From Trochalopteron elliotii (taxonomy: Eukaryota > Chordata > Aves > Passeriformes > Leiothrichidae), in NCBI GenBank assembly GCA_024734555.1, contig JANPWX010000118.1:664117-728116 (forward strand): a stretch of DNA of 64,000 nucleotides, in the 5' to 3' direction. The notes under the pieces were generated by a model, which worked only from the letters and a program-made list of their open reading frames with translations, had not been told where the DNA came from and did not search any database. Positions 38,501 to 50,500 of this stretch are shown piece after piece (within the stretch, counting starts at the first letter, position 1; each line of letters starts with the position of its first letter). A program made the position numbers and the translations under genes.

Positions 38501-41500
38501 AAATTCCTGGCCACAAACTGGAAATATTAATTTGATCTCTCCTTTCAAACAAAATTTTCCTTCAAATCTTTACTCGTGGTTTTTTTTTAACCTGTTTTAT
38601 ATATTATGGACACGGAGAAAACATTACCGATGAATGTGTGAGTTGAAAGGCTCCAAGGATGCAGGAGGAAACAGACTGGAAAAGCTGTGAAAGATGCAGT
38701 GACACAGTGCCAGGTCACCTCTTGGTGAGAGTTGTTGGCAACCTGGTGAGCTGCTGCATTGGCCACACACTGAAGAGCCTCATTCCCACCTGCTGTGGCT
38801 CACAAAGGAGCACAGTCCAAGTCCTGCCACATCAGTGGCAGTAAAAACAACATACGTGTATTCACTGGCAAACAACCTGAGCCTGAGGAACAGGAGGGAT
38901 GTGAATTACTGAGAGGTTATGGATTTATTTCTACAGGACACCTGGATGCTGATCCATGTTTCTAGAGGGGCACCAGAAGTCTCTTCTCTCCCTATCCACT
39001 AACCCAGGCACACTGAAATAAAGTTAAAAACCAGAAAAAGGTACGTTGGCCAATTGCTTTCTGCTGAAACAGAAAATCTGATTACAAAAAATTCTGCAAC
39101 TCATCTCCATCCCTGCTCCCTACAGCATTCCAGACTCCTTTCTGTTTAAATCAACTCTGAACAGACAGCATCCATCCTGTCACCATCCAGCATGGCATGC
39201 AATGTTATAGTATCCCAAATCTTGATTTGCACCAGGCTAACTAATCTTCCTTACTCCAGAATTTTAGAGGTATTTATCTATAAAATCTCCACTTTCTTGA
39301 CAGGTCCCAAACATCCCAAAAGCATGAAAAGGCAGTATGACAGGAGCCTCTGTTTCCTTCTAATCCATGCAGGGTTTTAATTTATAAAGCTGTATAATAC
39401 TTTCTTTGAAGGCAGGGCTCCTGTGTTTGTCAGAGCAAGAAAAGGGAGATGCTATCAGTCAACCCAGCCCTGGAACACCATGACATCACCTAGAATCACC
39501 TGCTTGAAATGGGAAAGGGCTGACTCACCAGGGCAGGACAGGAAAGTTCTTACTGCTACAGAGGCTCATACAGATTGTGGGTAGAACAGAAGGTGAGAGA
39601 GTGGCAATTCCTTCTCATGAATTTAGGGTCAGCTCTCTGTTCAATAAAGCCACCATGTGATCAGGTACCTGGATTTTATGCTTTTGTGCTTTCAGGCCAT
39701 CAGAGAAAATCCACATTCCATTTGAGTCTAGTTGAAAATTTGTGCCCACACTGGCAAGAGTAGAAGGGGGGTCTGCTTTTCATGAGAAGGCAGCTTTGCT
39801 GTGTGTAAGATCAGGTCTTAAACCAAAGATGTAGGAATTAATTATAGCTACATTTATTAGCTTTCCCAGAACAACAGTGCTTCCCTGACACTACAAAAGC
39901 AAGTATCCAGCATGAGTACCAAGCTCAGGAAAGACAACCAGAATATTTATGGCAAAGAAATTTTCACATTACAAAAATTCAAGCAAAGCTGGTTTCAAGT
40001 AATGATAAAAATAACAGGTACTTGATTATCTGGTGGCATTATTTAAGGTGCTTATGCTCACCAAGTTGCTTTTATAGCCACATTGAAAAGAGAGATTTAT
40101 AGGAAAACTTGCATCAAAGCAGCCTGGGTGGACTACAGGAGCAAGGCCATCTAGATGGTTAGTCACATCTGGTAGGCAGCAGGCTTTTCTGTAACTCCTG
40201 ATGTTAACAGAGCTCCAACATCCACAGCCATGCTATCTCTGTGATTTTATGGTCTGCCTTTCAGATGGAGAAGGCAGCACCATTGATTGAAGCAGCACAG
40301 CAGGACAGATACAACTAATGAATTCAGCTCAGCTAAAGGAGCAGGGAAAATGCACTGAACAACGATGAGTCACAGAAGCCTGCCGTGGCCTCCAGTACAG
40401 GCCAACTTATTTTTCACTCTATCTACTTCTCCTGCTGGGCTACTGTGGAATGTAACACAGAATATGTTTAATAAAAACAGTCAAGAGGCTTTGCAAATAG
40501 TTAGGAAACACTGTGTGTAAGAGCCTTTGCTTGCCTCATATACAATCAATTCCCAGCCTGGATCTCCAGTCAAAAGCAAAACCAGCAAAGATATGCCAAA
40601 TGGAGCACTAAGATGGTCAGAAATTACTGAGTTTTCCAGTCTTCTGAAAAACAGATCATCTGTTCCTTATGGTAACACTGCAATAACCAAAACACCAACC
40701 CTGCCAGGGTCCTCAGTGTGCCTGAATTGCACTGCACATCTCTGGGCTGTGCCAGTGCTGGCAGAATCACCCTGCTCACACCAACACAACTCCTCATCTC
40801 ACCAAAGCACCAGCCTGCAGGCAAGCACTGCATGCTGCAGCAAGGCAAACTTCTCTCTAGCTGATCAATCCCATGGTTTTGCATCATGGAATTGGAAGCC
40901 TGCAGCTGATTTGAAACAGATGCAGGAAAAGGTCCTGGAGTCCATCTGCTTAAGCTGAGCTTTTAGACAGCAGTGAGGAGCAGCACTTTTCCATCCCGTA
41001 TCAGCAGCACACTGCACACTAAACTCCTGACGTGCCAGAGGCAGCCCCACAACCCCTCCTCATGCCAGCTGGACAATAAATGCCCTCCCTGGCTCTCCTC
41101 CCCTGAGTGCACTCCTGTGCTGAGTGTCAGCTCTGTGGACACACCACACCTCACCTGTCCTCAGAATTGTTGGGGGAGGGCAGACGGAAGCTGATGTTCC
41201 TGTCCAGTTTGGATTGACTCTTGGTCCTCTTGATGGATCCTTTCAGGCGCTTGCTGAAGAAGCCCTAAAATGAGAAGTTGCAGAAGTGAAACAGGGGAAA
41301 CTGATGCCAGTAATGAATCACTCAATGCACTGTCACTGAGCCCAAACACAGAGGTTTGATGCCAGTCACGGGACAGGCTGGACTGGGATTCCTCTGAGCA
41401 GGAAGAAAGGCAGGGCTGGATTGTCAGTGGCAGCTCCAGGAGGTGAGAGCCTCCAATTGCAATAATTAGCACTATTCACATTACTGGGGCACTTCAATGG

Positions 41501-44500
41501 ATTCCAACTATTATACAAGAGACCCAAACCCCACAATTATCATTTCATAAGGAGCAATCTTCAATATCACTATTTGATCCTACTTCCCCTCTACATGCCA
41601 TGTTTTTAATTCTCAATGAGCTTAAAAGTACAGAGGTCTTATATTATGAGCTTCTATTGAGCCCACAATTGCAGCCAGGTTTTCCTTTTAAAATTAGATC
41701 TAGCACATTAAATCTTAAAATAATTCATGATTTCAATAGTCTGGCTAGCCAGAATAGAAAATTTCAAAGCATTACACACAGCAGTGGCTTCAGATATCAG
41801 CTATAGTATTGGTAAGAAGCAAAGCTCAATTCAAAAATCTGCTTAGGATCTGAAAATAAAATAAATCTTCAAAGAATCTGTCTTCAAACTACAACTGTTC
41901 ACTGAACAATCACAGCCCAAAGCCATGTTGGTTGGAGGAAGCCTCTGGGATCATCTCCTGCTTGATGGGGAGGTGCTGCCAACACTAGGTCAAGCCAAGT
42001 CCTGAAAACCTCTGGAGACAGAGGGAACAAAGGAAGGGGAATCTGCTTTCTGCATCTGAAGGCAGTGCTACATTTAAGATTGCCCTTCAGCATCTAAGGC
42101 TTGCCAGCCAGAAGCTCTTCAGGGGTCAAAACTGCTACATTTTCCTGATAAAGTGGAAAAGGCCTGATATCTAAATACTGAAAAAAACACCCCCCAAAAA
42201 ACTCCAACAACAACAATAACAGCAACAAAAAATCCAAACAAAAAAAAAAATAAAAACAAACCCAACAAAACAAAACACAACAAAAAACCACCAAAAAGCC
42301 CTAAAAAAACCTATTTAAAAAACCCCAGACCAACAAAAAACCCCCAAAAAATCCACAAAAAACAAACTCCACAAATGTATACAACGTGCTGGGAGAAAAG
42401 GTGCTGTCAAAAAGGGAAGAAGTGTTTTCAGCCGTGTGTGCCACTCACACTTTGCCCATGATGCTGCACTTTTCTTGGTCCTGGTAGTGAAAAAGTGCCT
42501 TTGAAAAAACCCTGTAATCAATAGATGCTCCTGGGCTTCTCTTGGGGCCGTTGCTGGAATTCAACTAGAGGATGTACAGCACTTTCAAAGGCACTTTTGT
42601 ATATTCTGACCTCTCAGCATAAAAGGCAACAAACCCAGCCAGGGATTAAGATCTGGTGGACTCTGGCTTCAGTCCAGTACCTTTCAGTCTACTCAAATTG
42701 CAAACATGAAATAACATGGCTTTTTCCCCTTAAGGGCAAGTAAGACAAAGCTGACCCAATTCAGCAGGGGTCCAGAAGTATTTATACTGAATAATTCCAA
42801 ATCCCACTCAGAGAAGAACTGTGAATATTCATTTTTGTGTGCATGTACAGTTTTAAATTGGTACTGCTTTAACATGGAACATGCACTTGGTTTAATTGAA
42901 CATAATCTATACCCCAATGAAACAAATGTTCTAGCTGGGGTTGAATAAGGCTATCAAAAGACTATAGAAATAATGCTATACAAAAAACCCCAAACAAACA
43001 AACAGGGTAAGAACATATTTAAAGAGAAAAATTTATTCAAACAAAGGGTGTGCTTATTGGTCATCCTCAAAAGAGTTGAGAACATTTTCAGTATTTGCTC
43101 TGTGCTGGCAGTTCATGCAGAGCCAGTGCTTACAGATGGACAACCTGGGAGCAGCATGAAAAATTCACATGTGCCAGAACTGAGCAAGTTTTTCGACTTC
43201 CATTTGCCAAAGGAAATGCTTTTAAATACCAAATGCAGATATAAAAAAGATGCAGTGAGGAAAAATAAACTTCTATCTGCAACAATACCACCTAACTGAA
43301 AGTTTTATTTCCTTTTACTCCTATAGACAAGAAATCCTTTCCAATGTTCATAAAGCAGCTTGTACCACTAAAAAGACAAAAACACCTTTACTGCTTTTCT
43401 TATTGTCTAGGCATTTCTCCTAAATACTTATTTCAGCACAAAACAGATTCTTGTTTGGTTCTTATACCTAAATGTAATGGAGTGTCTTAGCTTTAAGAAT
43501 CATCATGGAGCTTCTTGAAAAACAGTGGGAATTTTACAAACACCCTCAGACAAAAGGATGTAAATTACTACCCAAACTACCTGAATTAACAAGATTATGT
43601 TCTTAATCAAAAAAGTACAAAATATGTGGTAGGATAAAGTAGCTAGGATGAAATTTGAAGAGAGACAGATTTGGGGTTCACACTTAACAAGTTGCCCTCG
43701 TAATGACAGGTTTGGGGGAACAGGGATGGAGAAGAGAGGGGGGGAGAGAGTGATGGTGCACAACCACACCTGCAACCAGGAATAGGTCAGGACAGGTTTG
43801 TCATCTCCTCCAAAAGCATCAAACACTGGCCTAAGAAAACCCAGTGATAACAACATCTAAAAATAATTCAATCCCACTGAGAATTCTATTCATCTCATTC
43901 GGAAGTTAAGCTACTCCACCCTCCTGCTCTGCCAAGAAGCAATCTCCACAGGAGAAGGGATGATTCAGCAGGCTGTTGGAAACTTCCCCTCATAGCTGCA
44001 CAGGGAAAGCATGGATACTCTCACCCCCACATATTTCCAACCCAGGGGTGGTGGTTGTTGAGGGCAGTTTTGCCTTTAGAAAAAGCTCACTTTGTGCCAA
44101 AGATGCCAACTGGCTGCTTGTCCTTAACCTGAGCAGAGCAGCACAGGAACTGTCTAACAAATACAAAGACAGCCCAAGTACTCCTGAACTGCTGCTCCCT
44201 AAGGACGTGATGATTCTTCACTCCAGAGAGAGCAGCCCATGCATAATAAATAATGATTGTCTTGGCTGTTTTGAAAGGAAAAAGTTAATTCAGCCATGAA
44301 CAAATGAAACTGTGTGTAAGCATAACACAAACCAGCCATCGATAAAATGCAATGGCATTAGTGGAAGTTTCAAAGCACTGAAAGTAGGGTAAAATGGGCA
44401 ACAACAAAGGTCCATCTTACACACAGTGCTGTTACCTACATTAGCTCCTTCTGGGGACAAACACATTGCATTTGAGCCTTTCAATGCATCCAGAACATCT

Positions 44501-47500
44501 GTAATTCTTGATGAGGAGTGCCAATGCATTATTAATAACACCAGGTGGGTAACTTCATTTACAGAGCAATGAGACTCCTCTTCTCCGAGGGGAAGGACTG
44601 GATGGGTACAAAGATAACTCTCAAGTGACTGTGGATGACAGCAGAATTGCCTCCCTGCTAATGTGTGTGGTGAGGACATGAAGCATTTTATTCCTTAAGC
44701 TGTTCACAAGCAGCTATCAAGAAAAAAAATAGTGTCATAGCCAAGTGAAAACACTGTCCTGTGCCAGTAATGTTGTAAAGCTATGGGAGGCAAAGAAGCA
44801 GGGGAAGATTGCCAGGTGGTAAAATGGAAAGATCAAACTAGAAGGGTATTCCAGGAATGAGCAGCAAAATGGTGAAGTTTACTATTCCTTGCAGAACAAC
44901 AGCAGAAGGCCAAATTTAACTTAGCACGGAGGTGAAGTTTGCTTTATGAGCCCAGTAACACTTAGTATTAAAATATTAGCAGTGACTCCCTTTGAAAAGA
45001 CTCTCAATCACTCACACAGTAGAAAAGCAGATGAAAACAACCCTAGACACACCTTGGAGGTAATATACAGAACAAGACAGGGATTTAACAACAGCCACGT
45101 TCCACCATCTACTTGTCCAAAAACCTGGCACTACGTCACTGAGGAGGTGGTTTGTGCACAGGCATGAAACAATAAAAAGCATGTTTGGATGTACAAACAG
45201 AGGATAAAGCCCAATAAAAGCAGAGTGGTGTTATGTAAATCTGCCATAGCTTTCACACTAATGCATCACTCTTCTGATTTTTCTCATCTCAGCAAGAAAG
45301 CTAGAACAAAACAGAACTCCAGAAGTATAAACTGATTAAAGGCAGACAAGAGGGGGATTTACAAATGGTATGTTTTAAAGACCAACTATTTATTTTAGGA
45401 ACAAAGGCAAAACGGGATTATAGATGTATAAAACAAATAGAATGGAAATTACCTAAGCTCCTCATGCACCCTGTTACATAAGAAATGCAAAGGGCAATTT
45501 AACATGAGAGGCAGCACGTTTCACTGATTGTCAGGAGACCTTTCCTAATGCTATCTATAAATGAGCCCATCCAATTCACCACTACAAGATATTATACGGA
45601 CAAATTTTTTCAGCAAGATTAAAAAAGGATTATGTGTTTATATAAGGAAGAATAACATATGTAGCTGCATTAGTCAGGTTTAAAAATAACAAGAGTGAGC
45701 AATAATCATGCTTCAGGACACAAGCTGATCAACAGCAAGGATCAGGAAAGATATTTTTCCCCTGATGGGACAGCACTGCAGATTTGGCCAGATAACAATT
45801 TCAACTTCCCAATGAAAGATGGTCCACAGCCACAGGAGGGATGCAGAATAGGAGGAACAAGTTTAGAAAGAGTAATAAGAAACCCAAGGAAATGCAGAGA
45901 ATACTGTAACAAGGGTACATTGATGATACACCTGTTAATAAAATGCATGGTAAGATTGCGTGCACTCTGCATGATGTGCAGCCAAAAGTCCTGCAGGAAT
46001 TGAATTTTCAAGTCACTGGGAATTCCACTGAAAAATTCATGAAGAAGCAAGAGCTACCTGATAGCCAAGAGGGCCACATCAGCTTTTCAGATCCCAGTTC
46101 AGCAAGGTGTTTAGTATGGACACAACTGGGAGCAGCACCTGGCTGACCTTGTGGGAGCTGCCCACAGCAGGAACAGCAGATGGAAGGAGCATCCTTAAAA
46201 GCCCCTATCCAGGAATTAAGGAATAAAGGTAAGAAGTCTGTCTGGAGAACAATGAAACAACGACGACAAAAAATTAACATGATAAGAAACAGGTCACCTG
46301 AGCCTGTCAGGAAGGGCAGGCAATGATTTCCTGACCCTGGCATGCAGCCACTAAGCAGCCCAACACTTCAGAACTCCTTTGGATAACGCAGCACACACGC
46401 TAATTACAAAAAAATTATTAAAAATGAGCTTTGCTAAACCTCGTAACATAAATTTGAGGAATGGCTGCAGGAATATCTGAAAAGAGTAATTACAACAAGT
46501 GATAAGGTATCAAGGTAGAAGAAAGTGTCCAATGGGATGTGGTGGGGATGGTGGCCTGACTGTTTCTGCTTAACATCCTTGTTAATCATCTGGAAGAAAA
46601 GTTAAACAGCACATTAATTACACTGAGCTATATTAAATTAGGAGGTGAAGCGAGGGCTAGGGAGGACAGAGAAACAACACAAAGGGTTAGGAGCAATTAG
46701 AAACTGGTAACACACATTCCTGTGAACTTTGGTACCAGAACTTGGAGAATAAATTGAAGGGAATTAAAAACACAAGAGCAAGAAAAGTGATAAAAGGGCC
46801 AGAAGGACTCATGTGCAGAGGATGCATTAATTAAACTTTGCATAACTTGACTAAGTCATGATTTGGAGGTGAAGAATAAAATGAGCTGGCGCATATTTAA
46901 ATACTACTAAGCAAGGACAGCTGGAATGTGAGCAGAGTTTAAAGCTTTGTATACTCGTAGCTCCCCTACATTAATTAAGGAATAAAAGGAATTGGATAAA
47001 GTCAGTTTACACCAACATGAGAATAACATTCGTGCTGTTGAGGTCCACCAGACAGTGTCAGAGCCTGGATATCCCCATCATCTGATGCAAGACTGAAGTT
47101 GGATGTAATGAACAAATCTGCTGTGGCAGCAAGACACACTGTGAAGGTTATAGAGCCTATGAACAGCACTGTCCCAGAATAAAGATATGGATAAAAGCGT
47201 GGAGATAGTCAGTCACCCCTTTTATGCTTTCTGACAAAGAATTCATGGAATAACCAGCATATCTAAGCCATCACAGCACAGGCAAGTGATAAAAACTAGA
47301 GCAGATTCAAACAAACATGTCACAGGAAGTAAAGAGTAGAAAGTGGAAGGAACAATGTAAATTTCGATTGAGGGGACAGATTTAAGCACCGTGTTTTTCA
47401 TGGGCTATGCTGTGGTGCCTCACATTTATGCAAATCAACAATCCCATCTCTGCATTGGTGCTGAGGCAGAATTAAAAATATGCATTTGTATGCCACGGGG

Positions 47501-50500
47501 TCACACGGGCAGCACAGCTCAGACTTGTCCTACCCTGGCAGCACGGCAGGAGCAGAGCAGTGCTCTGGAGAAGCAACAATCTTGCTGACTGCATAAAAGA
47601 TGAGGCTGGGCAGCCACGAGATCTCATCAAGCTTTGACCTTCACTCGGGCTGGCTGCATTGTCTTCTGTTCCATTTAGCAGTACTCTTAAAGAGCAAAGA
47701 GGCAGACAGCACTTCTATAGATCCAATTATACCCTCGGCCAGAAACAAACCAAGGAAGGCAGTCTGCAAGTATCCTACATCCGGGTTCCTCTAAAAATCA
47801 TTTTATTTACTTCAAAGACTGTGCTCTGGCTTTCCTGTCTCATTTGCACTTGTTCCTTTGCCTCTTTCTCATCTTTCTTTCCCCATTAGCCAGCAGACAT
47901 GGATGAATCATATTATTTGTAATAACAACTCCGAGCCAAAACTGGAGAGCCCAGTGAGAGTCTGAAGGGTGAGTTCAGAGATTCCTCCCCATCCTGCCGC
48001 TGCAGGAGGTCTGAGGATGTGGCTGGTCCCACATTTAGCCAATCCCAATGGCAGAGCCATGAGGGAATGTGTCAGGCAGCAGCAGTGGCCCAGCAGGGAA
48101 GGGGATGCACGGAGGCCGAGGCGCTGCCAGGACATGGTGTGTGTGGGAAGGGAAAAGCTGCTTCCTCGCCCACCTATGCGTCACTGTGCCTACTTGGAGC
48201 CAGCTCCCTCTGCCTCCCTGTTTTCTTCACTCAAATAATGTCCATTATTAAAAATATGACTTTTCCTGTATCCATAAACAGCACACATCTGTCTATATGT
48301 GAGAAGACGCTTTTCTTCGTTTCCATTTTCCTATCTTTTGTGTCCTTCCCTTCTCTCTCAGGATTTCTTCCTGACACACCTGGAAATGGTCAAGCACCAA
48401 TGTACACAGCTGAACTTAGATGGAGACTAGTGTTTCAAGTGCAGACAAGAAAATTTGGGGCAGCAGGGAAGAAAAAGAAAGGACAAGCACCAAGAGCTCT
48501 TCTCTCTGTATGTGTTGGCAGTGTCAACATTTGCAGAATCCCCTTTACTTCCTTTGGTGGGAGGTAACCAGAACAAATCATGGAATTTCAGAATGGTTTG
48601 GCTTGGGAGAGACCTTAAAGATCATCTCATGCCAACACTCTGCCATGGGCAGGGACACCTTCCACTATCCCAGCTTGCTCCAAGCCCCATCCAGCCTGAC
48701 CTTGAACACTGCCAGGGATGGGGACCCACAGCTTTTCTGGGCAGCTTGTGCCAAGGCCTCACCACCCTCACAAACGTGTGGTCCATGTGGTGGTTCATCC
48801 CAGGAAAGAGCATAACTACTGACATTCTGCTTTTCACACACTAGTAAATTTAAACATACATCTTTTCCTCCAGTGCCCATGCAGGAGGTAAAAAGGCAAA
48901 TTTCCCAAACTTTACACATCAGCCCTTAAAAATAAATCCTTCATTGACCACTGCCACTGAAGAGACTACTTAAAAAATGCATTGTCAAGGAGATGTTTGC
49001 TTAAAGGCAATTATGCTGTTATGAATCAAAATTCCAGATGCTAAAGCAATGCCAATTAGCAGTATTAAAAAAACAGATGCCTTGTTCTGAGGGAGTACCA
49101 CTGCCTGTGCTTGAAAGGAGAAAACCTGCACAGAACATGCTGGAAGCTACTGTCCTATTGAGAAGACAGCTTTTAAATAGCTGTTCTGAGAGACAAACTT
49201 AAAAAGCTGTAAAAGCAACTTATTATGAAAGTCTCAGCATAATTTTCCACCAGGATGGAAGAAGGTTAAGCTGTCCCCTGCCTTAAGCTGCTTTCTGTTA
49301 GAAATCCAAGCAGTGAGGAGATGAGGTATGGCACAGAGTCAGGGCCATGGGAAGAATAACTGAGACAGCACTATGCTGCAGCTGCCTGTAGCCCTCCAAC
49401 CTGCACTGTAGGTGACAAAGTCTGGAAAAACAAAAAAAGCAAGTTCTCTTAATATTAATCTCCTTTATATGTAGAATAAATCCCTGTCAAACAGGGACAA
49501 CCTCACAGACACAAATTTGAAGCCATTACAGGCACCTTTTGCATCCTTCACTTGCAGATCTTCTCAGATCACTGATCCAAGACTGAGACTTTCACGAGGT
49601 GCCCAAGTCACCTTTCCTCCTTCTGAGAGCTGGGAAATTCTTATTATCAGTCAAAGGCAGGAACATGATTCCTCCCCATTTTCTCAGCCACCTATTAGGT
49701 GTGTGCCAATCTACCAAGTTAACAGTGTGTTTGGTTTCAGCAGTTTTGGCTTGAGCTCCTCTGTATTGTTAAGCAAGCTGACTTCTGACTGCAGCTTGCT
49801 CTTATAAGCAGCTCACAAGCTGCCACATTACAAGACATGGTGATCTCAGCCCCACTTAGGAGTAACAGGGTATATTCAGAACAAAACCTCCAAAGCCAGA
49901 AGCCTTGTCCCCATGAGGAGGACAGGGGGGTGCATTATGCTCCTGGGTGTGCAGGTGGTCAGGCAGACAAAGCAGCAGAATCCAGCTCCACGTGGCACAA
50001 ATAGCTTCTAGCTCTCTGCTGGTTTATGCCCAAGAAAAGCAGCCAGGTACTGCTTCTTGAGCCTATTTGCCAGAGTCCTAAAAGCCCAACACACCACCAG
50101 GGGAAATGAGAAACATTCTGCAGGGTTCTTGTTTTGAAAGGGAGAAAGGGCTAAGAAGTATCAGAGAACTATTAAAGCACCATTAAAACATTACTTAAGA
50201 GATAAGATCATCATTGAAAGGAATGGTACAAAAATAAGGAAAAAAGCAGGCATATAAAACATACAATACAGTTAGCCATCAAACACTTCTGATACACAGC
50301 TTGCAGTTGTTAGACAAAGGCTATTACAATGCAATACTAGATGTATACATCTAAAGGCTTGGGCTGTTACTTATAGATGAAGGCAAAGAAAACAGAATTT
50401 CTTATAAATGAAGACAATTTCTTATAAACGAAAAGCCTTTTTTGAAGGCTCTCAGAGTTCAGAAATTTTCCTGGAACTCTGTGGATCATGGACTCAGCAT